Source of the DNA: Larimichthys crocea
Taxonomy: Eukaryota > Chordata > Actinopteri > Sciaenidae
DNA: 64,000 nucleotides
NCBI RefSeq assembly: GCF_000972845.2
Contig: NC_040012.1
Span: forward strand, 8,030,097 to 8,094,096
Direction of reading: 5' to 3'
A program made the translations under genes and the position numbers. The stretch's first letter is position 1. Each line of letters begins with the position of its first letter. Shown piece after piece: positions 11,891 to 36,000 of the stretch. A model generated the notes under the pieces. That model was given only the letters and a program-made list of their open reading frames with translations. It had not been told where the DNA came from and made no database searches.

Positions 11891-14272
11891 CACAAACTTC
11901 TGCCTCCACTCCAAACTGTCAAAGGAATTTTAGGATTTTGTTTGCGGTACCTACGAAGAAAATTACATTTTATAAGGTCAATAAATAATAATGTGGGTTT
12001 CCAGAAACAAACTCTTGTTACTCAATAATCCACAGACCTTTAGTTTTCAATGGAACTACTTTTAGTTTAAGAAATAGTCCATGTGAAAGCGGTCTGTGTG
12101 GCCTGATACCACAAACTTACTTGAATATAAACATGACGCATCATCATCGAATCATCCAAAATATCTCATGAAATGTGCCGATTTCAGCTGTTTGTTGTGC
12201 TCTAACCTCATGATGTCAAGTCATCAATGCTTCAATAAGTCAACAAATGTGACACAAGACGAAGCTCATAGTCACTACGGAGGAGAAGCACGGCGCAAAG
12301 GATTATCATTTTCTGTAATGAGAGATGAACTTATCACGGGGACGGAGAGCGCCTAATAAATCACCTGATGCTCCTGTTATTTGCGTTGACATTTCATTAG
12401 TTCCATTTCATTACTCGTATCAGCGGGCTTTTCTTCAAATGTCATAGGAATGAAAAATCTCTCCACCAATCGTCGTTCACCGTCACACTGACCGCACAAA
12501 AGCGGCTGCTGCGATTCGCTCCTCTGTGCGGTACTGTAACAACAGACGGTCTTGTTCTGACGAGCCGCCCTCCTAAACTGTTTGATATCAGGTCTGTAAG
12601 CTGTCTGTATCACAGGCGGACAGGACCTACAGCCATCAGATTACAGCCGTTCTCTGCCACTCTGTCTCTTTGTCTTCTTGTTGATTAATCCATACAGGGG
12701 TGCCAATCTCTGGGCCAGAGTCACACTGTGCAGCCTCCGATAAAAAAACAGGCCCAGGGACACGAGGAGGTGGCATTCAAAGGCCAGAGAACACCTGAAC
12801 TATCTGAGGTCAGCTGCCCTTTCACCACATTTGACAGAAAAAGTAACTGTTGGAGCTTGTTTGTATTCTTAAACTATGTGACCACTCAGATACCCAAACA
12901 AAAGAAGACACAGGCACCTCGGTTTGAATAAAAAACTGAGGATTGTGAAGGATTTTCTGCACGTGACTGTGTGACATCGCACCGGGATCACGATTTACAA
13001 GGTGTAATTAAAGCTGAAAGGAAAAGGAACAACCTTTCAGTCCAGTTAAACATTCTTATCAGTAAAATATGCTCCTCCTCCGCCTCCTCCTCCTCCTCTC
13101 CTCTGTCACTGAGATTTATCTGTGAGAATACAAGAGCAAAGGGCAGATTCATCCCTAACTAAATGTTTGCAAACCCTAATTCATCCTCCTGTTATGAGCA
13201 ATCAAAAGAATAAATCAGTTCGGAAGGAAATAGGGGTGCTGCATTATAAACGTGTGTCTCTGATAAGAAGGGATGTAGAGGGGGGACATGACGTCGAAGT
13301 GCAGATCCAGACAGCTTGTGTTTTTCTGGGACAAACCTCGGGGGAACACAAAAAAAAAAAAAATCTGCAATCATTTGGAGCAGCCGCTGTCTCAGCCTCC
13401 CTCTCCTCTTACAAGAGTCTGTGTCATCCTGTGTTTCTATGTATCGTCTGGAGCCACTGCAAATACTGTAACGGCTGTGCAAATAAAAAAAATAAAAAAA
13501 ACAACAACTCCTCATTCAGTCTCACATTTTCATCCGAAAAGGTCACCAGCGTGAAGCGGCGACAACAAAAACTGGAGTTTGCGTTTGCTGCATTAGCACA
13601 TACGCAGCAGACACTCAGTCTGAACCTGATAAGACGCCTTTACCAACAGCAATGTTGCAAACACAGATAGTAAAGGTCATACGCTGCCTCGGAATATAGA
13701 TTTTCAAGCAGTGGAAGACCTCCAGACGTATGTAACATGAGGTCACGTGGAGTCACTGTGGCACAAAAACAGAAACAGTGTCTGCAGCATCACCGTGTTG
13801 ACTGGTCTGGTATTAGCCTACTTTCTCTTTGTTGCCTGACGGCATGTTACCTGCCGTTGTCAAATTCGATTAGTCTAAGCCAGGCGGCACTGAGAATAGC
13901 CTCCGCTCATCTTATTACCTGTGAGAAGAACATTACTTCACAGCTATCAACGCAGGCACTGAGCAACGTGAGAGTAACGGTGAGACAAAAGTCTGAAGGC
14001 TGCATTCGTAAAACAGTCTAATGCCAAATGAATTAACCAGAACATCGTGACAGAGCAACTGCCAGTAGATAACGAATGACAACCTTCTATGGTTCAGGTT
14101 TACCAAAATATAAAGAAACAAGTCTTAAAATTAGGCTCAGGTTTTCCATGGTACCATTACACTTCATGACTCAAAGCAGGATCTCAAAGCTTATTTATCT
14201 ACATTGGAAAGAAAAAATAAATAAATAAAACTGACAAAACATGTGAAAATTTCCTCTTTTTTTTGTTATAAT

Positions 14273-14442
14273 TTTTTTGGGGATGTATCGCTTTTTTTAA
14301 TTTGATGGGTGCAGATGAAGATAGACAAGGAGGTGGGCGGAGAGAGAGGACAACATGCAGCAAAGAGCCGTGTGTTCGAATCAAACCAACACTGCTGCAG
14401 TAAGGACTCAGCCTTGGTACATGGGGTGCACGCTACTTAAGA
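14273..14442 (-). mobile_element. tRNA-derived SINE, minus strand
   Basis: Read on the minus strand, the element has a head with a B-box-like GGTTTGATTCGAACAC (plus 14372-14387), then GGCTCTTTGCTGCATGTTGT, a CT-rich stretch, and an A-rich tail ending near 14273. This order (tRNA-like head, CTTTGCTGCATGT, pyrimidine tract, A-rich end) is that of a known abundant teleost SINE type. It lies in mtcl1 intron 3, in the same orientation as the gene. Confidence 0.7.
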
Positions 14443-15493
14443 GCCCTTTTTCTTACAAAACAACAATAACAATAAGAATTAAATTACTTCACTGTGTGAC
14501 CGAGATACCAAATGACGCCCAGTTAATATTTGAGTATCCTGATTTATTCTGAAAATAACAACATGACATGCCGAGAGGAGTTAAGACGTGCACGGGCCTT
14601 AAGCCTGCAAATAAAGGGAGTAAAAAAAAAAGCAGAAAAAACAACCAACATACAACAGTTCACACTGCTCAAACACAATTACAGTAATAGTTCTGGTCTT
14701 GCTGAAATCCAAAAAATGTTTGTGAGCTTTTTTTATCTCTGCAGAGGAGGAAAGAGAGGAAGTTGTTGAACTTCTTTCCAGACAAACGTTTATGGGAACT
14801 GACTGGGATTTCTTTTTGCCCTGGAGGTTACCTTGTACAACACCTCAGCTGCGAGGTCGACGGAGGGTTGGATTGTCAAGTAAAATCGAGCAGTTCTGTA
14901 TGTGAACATCAGTATTATTCTTCAACATGTTCCATTTCTGTTCCACCAGAGTTAAGTTGTAAATCGGGACATGTTTTAACGTTGTAAGGCGTTAAAAATA
15001 ACACCAGTTAGACTAAAGGTGCCTGACTGCACAGAGCGATTCTTTTGAAAGGGGCTTTCCCGGAGCGGTTGAGTGATTAATGAAATTAATTCACTGCAGC
15101 AACCCTCCTGATCAGGTCGGTGATCACCATTGATCTGAAGTAGCACCACATTAACTGAGATTTCCCCTTGTTTAGATGCAGGTAGTAAAGAGGCCACAGC
15201 ACTTACTAGTATCTCATGCCAGGCTGAAGATTTAGCCTGTGCAGACAGCACAGCCACAAATTCATTTTTTTATAATCACATCCACCACAGTTGTCATTTT
15301 CACTACCACAACTCACTCTCAACACTCTCTAATAGTCTTATCATCCACCACTGGGCTCAAACACACTCTCAAGGGGACGTTATTTAAGCGTATAACTGAG
15401 AACTTTCAGACAATTAGCACCTACTGAGACAAAAATGCAAGCTTCGCGTGCATGACCTGCAACCGCCCCGTATCAAAAACACCTCTGTTATTA

Positions 15494-21361
<5,868 letters not shown>

Positions 21362-21786
21362 TATACACCGACACCGGCAGCAGCAGCAGGAGCAGGAGCA
21401 GGAGGAGGAGGGCGATGGTGATGAAGAAGGAAACGATCAATCCACAACACCGAGGAAAACCTCTGACATGCGACAGCAGAAAAACAGCCAGGTTGCTTCA
21501 CCTTCTTCCTTGTCGGGTTGGGGATGCGCATCCTGCGTTGTGCGTTTTTTTTTTTACTCCATCTCGTTTGCATTCACCAGGTTGTCATCGTAGTCCTCTT
21601 TTGGAGGAAACGCTGCACTAAAAAAAAAAAAAAAGGGATTACCGGGATGACAGACAGGTTGCATCTGCAGACAGGGCTCGGATAAGTTGGAAAGAAAGGA
21701 CGCGCATCAGCCCTCTTCTTCTTCCGCAGATCGGGTCTCCATCCTTCTTACACCGGGGCTGCGTGTGTCTTCATGGGGCCCCCGTG

Positions 21787-21807
21787 TCTCTCTCTCTCTC
21801 TCTCTCT
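21787..21807. repeat. (TC)n microsatellite upstream of mtcl1
   Basis: A short uninterrupted TC run about 430 bp upstream of the mtcl1 start codon. Confidence 0.9.
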
Positions 21808-21986
21808 GTACCCCCTTCCCACTCCCTCCTATCTGGCATGTAAGATCTGCAATCGCTGCGGTGTGAGGCTCGACGCCCGTGATTTTCTGCGGGGCGCATG
21901 CGCTGCTGTCTCCTCGCGAGCACCCAAGCACACCCCTTGTTTTCTCTGGGACCAGGTCTGACACGCTTTGGTGCGCATGCCCTAAT

Positions 21987-21987
<1 letters not shown>

Positions 21988-22059
<72 letters not shown>
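21988..22059. repeat. (AC)36 microsatellite upstream of mtcl1
   Basis: 72 bp of uninterrupted AC dinucleotides, the longest microsatellite in the window, about 630 bp upstream of the mtcl1 ATG. Its purity suggests a high mutation rate. Confidence 0.97.
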
Positions 22060-22061
<2 letters not shown>

Positions 22062-25000
22062 CTACTGGACACCATGACAAAGATGGATTCAGGAGAGACC
22101 AACACTCACCTCTACTTGTGGAAAGTCAAAATCATTTCATCAAATTTCATTGACTTGAACCTCTGTAGTTAAATAGACTGCATTCAAATTAAATAAATTA
22201 TCATGTTCTCTGCTCTATTTTGTTTTTCTTCCATATATAAACTGATTTTAGACCAGAAAGAGGTGATGTGTGTGTGTAGGGAATCTAAACAGGTGGTACG
22301 TTTTTGTCTCTCCCTTTAAGATTATTTCAATTTCATAACTGTTTGAAAAAGATTCAAAAATGAAGAAAACTAAATCATCTTTGGAAGAAGTAAAAGTTTT
22401 TTTTCTTTAATAGACTAACCACTATAATATCTGGAGATGTCACTAACCAGTAATTGGATGTAAATATTTCTTTAGAGCAACTAATTTGTGTCTTTTTCCA
22501 AAATGAACTTTGACAAAGCCTAATCATTATAAATCTAAGTAAAAGGAGTCCAGTATATTGGATTGGTGTCTCATGAAAATAAAATCATCCAAAGACAGAT
22601 TAAAAGCATAGGAAAGTGTTTTGTTGTTGTTGTTGTTTGTTATAACTGTGAGTTATACGTTTAAAAATTCAATAAACAGAGTTTGGAAAAGAAAAAAATA
22701 TTTTTGCTAAAGTAAAGAAACCTTTTCAGGAATTTTTGGAGGATGCGAATGTTGTATTAGCTTGAAGATCATCACAACAGCTGCCTCTTTATTTAATTTA
22801 ATTTATTATTGTTTTACTTCTCATATTTCTTTAATATTTTGTTGTATGATATACACTATTTGTTGTTGTCGTAACTATTTTTATTTGTATTTTTTCTATG
22901 TTTTTCAGTTTAAAAATAAAAAAAAGTTAGTTTGGATTTCCTGATCCTAAAGGACCCCACAGTAAAATGAAGAGCATGGTCTGGTAATAAATATAGATAT
23001 CTTTAATTGCATTTCATTAGTTCAAGAATGCCACAAGTTATAAATACCACAAATCTGCTTTTAAACATGCCAAAACTTTTCAAAGACATAGAACAGGTTT
23101 AATACAAAGTACAGTCTTCCATCTTTAAAGAATACACATTTCAAAGAAAAGCTAATTTTTTTTTAAAATGTATATTTAAAACACTGAGTATTATAAGGCT
23201 TGGCTATTGAAACAAAGACCACAGGGTTAGTGTCAAATGCAAAAAAAGTCTGTAGGACAAATGAACGGTTTGATTCCAAAAGAACAAAATCAAGTTTATT
23301 TATTCCAAAACACGACCGATAAAGTCGCAAATAATTTGTACGCACACGTCGTTTGCTGGCTGATAATCTTATTGCGAGGTGTGCTTGGATGTCAGCGACT
23401 GTGTTTGTTTGTTTTTGGTATCAAACTATTCATCTGTGAGAATACATAATGTGCCATAAAGTCCACAGAAGCTCAACATTAACATAAAACCTTCGACAAG
23501 AAATAAAATTAAACCGAATATGCGAGTCAGTTTTAAAATCAGGTCCTTTGAGCAGGCTCGTTCCTCCTCGCGCTCAGACTTCAACGTGTAAGAACAAAAA
23601 CAGAAACACTCAGAGTGCTACATCGCTAATATTGCATTAATTTAACGAAAAAAGACGGAAGAATTAATGATTATTAATGTCTATGAACACAGGAGGGCTT
23701 AACATGCATAGCCTAATTTCTTTTTTTGTGCAAGTAATGAGAAATCTCTATACACATCTGTAACAAACTGCCGAATCATAAATTAAAAACTGCCGCACTC
23801 GTCTAAAAAACACAAATGTCTCCCCTCGAGCAGGATTTTTATGAAGACGTTCATTTATTTATTTGTTCGTTATGAAACTCTAAAATAAAAGCCTGTCAAA
23901 GTGAGCAGATATGAGCTGATCAAAGTTTCCTGAGTCATTCAAATACAAAACAAACCTGCACTTCCTGCACTTTTCCACCCAAAAAAAAGGGGAGACTCAA
24001 ACGTTCTTCTCTAAGCTGTATCTGAATCCAGAGGAAAAACATCAAAAACTATGTTAGTAACTAAACCAAAACAAAGGCTAAAACCATGTGTGTGTAGTTC
24101 ATGTCTCCATTTCCTCTAAAAAGCCAGCAAACACACGGAGAATGCCCCTGTGAAAACACCAATCCCTTAAAGACTACTTTACCCATCTCTCCTTGCGTCA
24201 ACATCCTGCTTCACCGGGGCGAGGGAACGAGTTCAGAGCAGCCACTACCAAGGCGACATTGATCTTCACTAGTGCTAAAACTACAAGTCGTGTCCTTCCC
24301 TCCTCTGCGTGTCGGCCTAACTAGGTAAAATGGATTGTAGTGCAAAAACAATTTGAACAAATGTGAAATGAGTCGCTCCAGCCGCTTTTAATACCTTAAG
24401 GCAAAGGAATACAAACTGATATGATGACCACCGCGCAACCGCCTACTGCTGGCTACAAAAATCTGCACCTTGTCCAGTCATTACAGCAACACACGTATGT
24501 ACATCATGTGCTTTTTGTTTAACCTCAAGTTAACTCCTCACTTGGCAATATTAATAAGAATAGAAAACTACTTACTGTACCTAAACCCAGAATTTAAACT
24601 AAGCCGAAGAGATGTGAGATATTATTATCCCTTTTCTGTAAGCTAAGATAATGCAGAGATACCAGACCGTCAGGGGCAACTCGGACGACGTCAAACTTGG
24701 TGTACAATGTGTTTTTTTTTTTAAAGAAACCAGGAAGAGAAGCTGTAAGGCCCTCAGTTATCCCCCTTCCTTGTAAAATGTGCAACTGCTACTAGAGGGC
24801 TCTCTACCTCGAAGGCACCTGCAGGGGCACAGCTAGCCTAAACGGTCCAGGGGAATGAGGTAGTCTGGGGGGTCAAGTGTAGACAGAAGGGTGGTAGAAA
24901 TGTGTGGTTCACCAGGCCTAAGTGTTAGTGTACAGTTACAAAACAGGAGAAGGAACAGGGGAAGATAATACTGCTTGTTAGGAGAGTCCATGCATCTTAC

Positions 25001-25076
25001 ATCAGCCATCAATAACTCCAAACTGCTGCTGTTTGCTGCCCCCTGGTGGTCAGATTGGTACTCTGCATGTGCGAGC

Positions 25077-25097
25077 TGTGTGTGTGTGTGTGTGTGT
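25077..25097. repeat. (TG)n microsatellite just past the rab12 stop
   Basis: An uninterrupted TG run followed by related TGTGTGTGACTGTGTG. It lies about 80 bp beyond the rab12 stop codon, so probably within its 3' UTR. Confidence 0.85.
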
Positions 25098-25178
25098 ATA
25101 TGCATTGTGCTGTGTGTGTGACTGTGTGTAGGATGTTGAGGGGATGGTGGTGGTGGGGGGGGGACCACTCGGCAACTC

Positions 25179-31568
<6,390 letters not shown>

Positions 31569-31692
31569 CAGCGGCTCCACATCTGTGATCACGGAGAAAC
31601 ACTCGGGAGGTGTCGCAGGATCAGACTCGGTCGGAGATTTCCAACTTTCTTCTGTCCGTGTGGAAGTTTGGTGAAAGTTTGTCACTCGCCGA

Positions 31693-31782
31693 CAGTTGTT
31701 GTTGTTCAGCCATTAGAGTCCGGAGCCGTCATGACGTCAGTTGTTGTTGTTCAGCCATTAGAGTCCGGAGCCGTCATGACGT
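31693..31782. repeat. Perfect 45-bp tandem duplication in the rab12 promoter/5' UTR
   Basis: Unit 1 (31693-31737) and unit 2 (31738-31782) are identical, starting CAGTTGTTGTTGTTCAGCC. Each unit ends in a CRE-like palindrome, so the promoter region holds two. Confidence 0.92.
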
Positions 31783-31784
31783 CA
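31732..31784. promoter_or_regulatory. Two CRE palindromes TGACGTCA upstream of rab12
   Basis: Exact 8-bp cAMP-response-element palindromes lie at 31732-31739 and 31777-31784, 164 and 209 bp upstream of the rab12 ATG. CREB/ATF factors bind this motif near transcription starts. Just beyond, on the minus strand, ATGGCGGCGGAAGCGGAA (about 31802-31820) has YY1-like and ETS-like cores typical of housekeeping promoters. Use in vivo is inferred. Confidence 0.55.
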
Positions 31785-31831
31785 ATGACCGCACTATGAC
31801 ACGTTTCCGCTTCCGCCGCCATAAATCTATA

Positions 31832-32465
31832 AAAATAATAATAATTATTATTGTATAATAATTATTATTATATAAGAAATTAAAATGTAGGAATGCATGG
31901 TCGCTTAGGGCTTCCGTACATACGCTAATAAATACACACTTATATTTATATATTCAATTTAGGAGATTTATTCTGCCAATATATACGTTTTTTTGACCAC
32001 ATGGACCGTGAAATCACTAGAGGGGGGTGCCAGGAATTGAGTGGTAACTAATACGAAAGAAGAAGCAGAAGACGAAGAAGCAGAAGACGATAGGTGGGAG
32101 GAGGGGGGGTGGGGGAGGATTATGGAGGGGTCAGAATGCGTAGAGCGAGAGAAGGGAAAAGTGGAGGACGGCAGGGGCGTGAGGGCTTTCCGTACAGTCG
32201 CTAATGTAAATACTACACTTGTATGAAAGAATAATTCAATTCAAGGAGGATTCAGGGTCGCCATAAATTAATAAGGTTTTACACACTGGACTTAACACTA
32301 TATTTCTTTCAGATAAGAGTTAAGAAAAATAATAAATAAATAATAATAAGAAGAATAATAATAATAATAATTGTTAGTATTGTTGTTGTATTATTATTAT
32401 TGTATAATTATTATTATTATATAAGAAGTTAAAATGTAGGAATGCATGGTACCAGCTCATTTAGG
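31832..32465. repeat. Duplicated AAT-rich / GAAGCAGAAGACGA repeat block
   Basis: (AAT/ATT)n followed by TATATAAGAAATTAAAATGTAGGAATGCATGG near 31830-31902 recurs at about 32340-32449. The segment GGGCTTCCGTACATACGCTAATAAATAC (about 31909) recurs as GGGCTTTCCGTACAGTCGCTAATGTAAATAC (about 32182). Between them are a purine-rich (GAAGCAGAAGAC)2 run and a G-rich stretch. This is probably two partial copies of one element. Confidence 0.65.
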
Positions 32466-32479
32466 AATACAAGGTAAAT

Positions 32480-32800
32480 GAAAAAAAAAACAGATCAAAT
32501 GTCAAAGGAGGCAGCAAAGAAAGAAGAGGTGGAAATGAAAGTAAAATTATCAAAAGCAGAAGGGAAAAGTTTAATATGGAAAGAAATAATTAATCAATGG
32601 AAACAATATTGGAAAATCCAGGAAAAGGGGGAGACATTTATATAAACTGCAAGATGAAGTAGGTGAGGTGGAGGTATGGGTAGGAGTGGAACAGGTGACA
32701 ATAAGCAGACTAAGAATAGGGCATAGCACACTCAACATAACAGGGAAACATCCAGCTGTGGAGAGAGAGAGAGAGAGAGAGAGAGACAGTGGAGCATGTG
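32480..32800 (+). mobile_element. C-terminal remnant of a non-LTR retrotransposon with RNase H-type tail
   Basis: One frame gives MSKEAAKKEEVEMKVKLSKA and EGKSLIWKEIINQWKQYWKI. After a frameshift the next gives GRHLYKLQDEVGEVEVWVGV, then EQVTISRLRIGHSTLN and GKHPAV. A (GA)13 run is followed by TVEHV in a third frame. The order SLIW-W--W---GRHLY, then TRLRIGH--LN, then GKHP, then TVEHV is typical of the C-terminal RNase H/zinc-knuckle end of some fish LINE ORF2 proteins (I/Nimb-like, from memory). It is multiply frameshifted and dead, and ends about 200 bp from the napg ATG. Confidence 0.65.
32761..32786. repeat. (GA)13 microsatellite
   Basis: An uninterrupted GA run inside the retroelement remnant. 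It appears to have expanded in place of part of the zinc-knuckle coding region. Confidence 0.9.
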
Positions 32801-33005
32801 AAAGAAGAAGAAGGAGAAGAAGAGTTTCTTTTTGCTATCGCGCTTTCGCATTGCGGCTGTATTTGATCCCGGGCGGCTTGCCGTAGCCTGCGACATTGGA
32901 TGACGTTTCCTGCTAATCCAAACATCGACGGAAGAAACAAACAGAGCGATTAAACTGCGCCAAGATCTGCACAAATCTCCAGAAACCTGCAGATTTACCG
33001 ACGAC

Positions 33006-36000
33006 ATGGCTGCTCAGAAGATCAACGAAGCTCATGAGCACATAGCTAAAGCTGAGAAATGGTGAGTGACGGATTTAAAAACCAAAATAATGTTGACGTT
33101 AGCTGAGCTGCAAAGGCCACTGTTGCATTCACATCGTAAATCAGCACTATGCGTGTTTAAATGTGGATTTAATAGATAATAAACGAGCTGTAACGCTGCT
33201 TTAATCTGCTCATCTTGTTTCTGTAGCTTAAAAACCAGTCTGACAAAGTGGAAACCTGATTTTGACAGCGCCGCATCAGAGTACGCCAAAGCAGGTAAAC
33301 ATCAACATTATGCCTTTTTAAATATGAACACATATGACTGCTGACTCATCCTGTGTCCTGTTTGTTTCAGCTGTGTGCTTCAAGAATGCAAAGCAGTACG
33401 ATCAAGCGAAGGATGCATACCTGAAGGAGGCTGAATATCACACAGAAAACAAGACGTATCCTCCTCTGTGCACGGTTACATGACTTTATATGACACTGCT
33501 GTGTTTTGTTTTGTGATTTTTCTCCTTAACGTGCCCTGCAGGCTTTTCCACGCTGCAAAGTGAGTATCTCGTGTTATAGCTGCAGTAATAAATCAGCAGC
33601 GATTAGATTGGATTAGATTTATTCATCCCACCATGGGGAAATGTACTTGTTACAGCAGCAGAGGGAAGTGTAGCATACACTACAGACTTAAAAAAACACA
33701 CAATAAACAGACAGAAATATCTATAACCTAGGCAGTGTCCAGGAGGTGAGCTGGCATCCGTCCACCTTCCATATTTTTGGTCCATGCTGGACTTGAGCTA
33801 CTGCCGCACCCCCGGATCATACAGGATTTTTTAAAGAAAAACTCTTGAATAAGGAAGACTGTATTTAAAGTATCAAAGTTTAAGTTGGATTTATTATTCT
33901 TGTACAAGAAGGAGCGTTTAACAGTGCAACACACAAAGGGGATTACAGAGAAAAGGCTCCTCGAGGAGCTCTAACAGTTGGTTCTTATACATTTCTTAAA
34001 ATGGGCTGCCTGCAATGAACATTGTGTATCAAAATGACACTTCCGAGGCCTGTTTCTCACGTCCTTAGATTAGATTAGATTAGATTAGATTAGATTTACT
34101 TTATTCATCCCACACTGGAGAAATTTACTTGTTACAGCAGCAGAGGAAAGTCTAGCATACACTACAGAATTAGAAAAAAGTAGAAAAGGCAAAAAAAAAC
34201 ACAATAAACAGACAGAAATATCTATAACCTACAATAAACACAAAAAACAATCAACCTTTAAAACAGACAGGTACTGAGGATAAAAGTGGCATGATATATA
34301 AAGAGTGTATTGTAATGTAAAGTGACCATGATACAAATAATAATATTATTGCAAGAGTAGTGACCATAATATAAATAATATTACAAAAGTAAGTGACCAT
34401 GATATAAATAATAACTGTCCACTTGTTTGACTATTTTTCCTTTTTTTCCTCAGGGCTATCGAACAGGCGGGTATGATGATGAAGGTGAGTTCAAACATTG
34501 GACCCGTTTAATTTTTAGGTGGTTGTAGGGTTAAATGTCTGCAGCAGAGTTGTGACACGTGGTGTGTTTGCACTGCGACAGGAACAAAAGAAGATGCCAG
34601 AGGCCATCCAGTACATAGAGAAAGCCTGCATGATGTACATGGAGAATGGGACTCCTGACACAGCTGCCATGGCTCTGGACCGGGCCGGAAAGTAAAAATA
34701 ACACCTTTAGATTTAAGGAAGTTTGCAGATTAAACTTTAATTCATCGACTGTTAGCTGCTCGTTATGGCACAAAGTATCTCAGAGATAGGATGGAGGCAT
34801 GAGTACGCATTGTATTTGCAACTTTAGCTTTGTTAATGTGTTTGTAATATTGTAATAGGAGTAATGTGAAATACTGATGCTATTCAATGCCAGCTCAGGA
34901 AACAACATGATTGACTTTTGTTTAATCTAAAACCATTTCTTTTCTTTTATTCCCAGACTGATAGAGCCTATAAACCTAGAGAAAGCTGTGGACCTGTATC
35001 AGAAGGCAGCGGGCGTGTTTGAGGTGAAATTGAGCTTCCGGCAAACAAAAAACTGAATGAGTCACTAGGACTGATGCTGATTGTTGAGTTCATCCACGTT
35101 TTCTCTCTGCAGAACGAGGACCGCCTGCGACAGGCAGTTGAACTGCTGGGAAAAGCCTCCAGACTTCTGGTCAGGTTAAGAAGGTAAAGCAAATGAAGTC
35201 GAGATGGATCAGTTACTGCTTTTGTTTGTACAGAAAGTTATCACAGAACCATTATTTAAAAACTCACTTAGACCTTTCCCATAAATAAAGTACAATACAA
35301 GTAAAATAAATTTTTCTATTCCAGCCAGTAACGATATATTTTCATCTTTGGATTCACGCACTACTGCGGCAAATGGACACATCAACCACAAAGTTGTTTA
35401 TCTGTTTAATACCTGCTCCTCATCATCCCTCACTCTGTTCTCGCCTTTCTAACCAGGTTGGATGAAGCAGCAGTCGCTCTGCAGAAAGAGAAGAACATGT
35501 ACAAAGAGATTGAGAACTTCCCCATGTGCTTCAAGGTTGTTTTCATGCCATTAAATCTCTACGCACCTCATTTCACCACAGTCAGCCAGAATTTAAATTA
35601 CAGTATAGAAGATATACTGTATGTTGTGGTGTCTCTGCAGGGTGTAGAAGTTGAATACAGCCTGTTTAGTTCCTCTCTGCAGAACTGATTCAGTATAATT
35701 TAATCATGTTTAATATCTGAACTTATTTGATGGAATATATTACAAAAGCACTTTAAGGAGTCATATTAATCATTACATGTTCTTTTCTTTAGAAAACGAC
35801 TGCTCAAGTGCTGATTCACCTTCACAGAGGGGACTACGTAGCAGCTGATAAATGTGTCAGAGAAAGTTACAGGTACGTTTTTACTACACTTGACATTAGC
35901 TTGGATGTGGTTCATGGTTTCATACTTAAACTGAGCATTGTTACATGAAGTGCTGCTTGGTCTCCCATCAGTCTGCCCGGCTACAGCGGAAGTGAAGATT

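Larger units (their letters stand above)
21362..25178. other. mtcl1 promoter/5' UTR and probable rab12 3' UTR spacer
   Basis: The 3.8 kb between the mtcl1 start and the rab12 stop has no supportable gene. The mtcl1 side (21,362-21,960) is relatively GC-rich with scattered CpG and should contain the 5' UTR and promoter. The rab12 side probably carries the rab12 3' UTR: minus-strand AATAAA signals lie at 23295-23300 and 23854-23859. Which is used cannot be told from sequence alone. Confidence 0.5.
31569..33005. other. Head-to-head spacer between rab12 and napg
   Basis: 1.4 kb separates the two start codons. The rab12 edge has the CRE-bearing duplication. The middle (31.83-32.47 kb) holds duplicated AAT-rich repeat blocks. 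32.48-32.80 kb is a decayed retroelement. The last 200 bp before the napg ATG is GC-richer with a TGACGT half-CRE near 32902 and is the likely napg promoter/5' UTR. Repeat insertions may have split a formerly compact bidirectional promoter. Confidence 0.6.

Noticed and set aside
13122..13670. 182-codon plus-strand ORF in mtcl1 intron 3
   Set aside because: No recognisable domain, includes lysine/asparagine runs from A-rich microsatellite-like DNA, and overlaps other equally long frames.
21707..22105. ORFs encoding Val-Cys or Thr-His repeats
   Set aside because: Simple translation of the AC microsatellite.
31569..31685. 39-residue N-terminal extension of Rab12 from an upstream in-frame Met
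   Set aside because: The reading frame is open, but family proteins start at MDP and the extension has no conserved features; it is probably 5' UTR.
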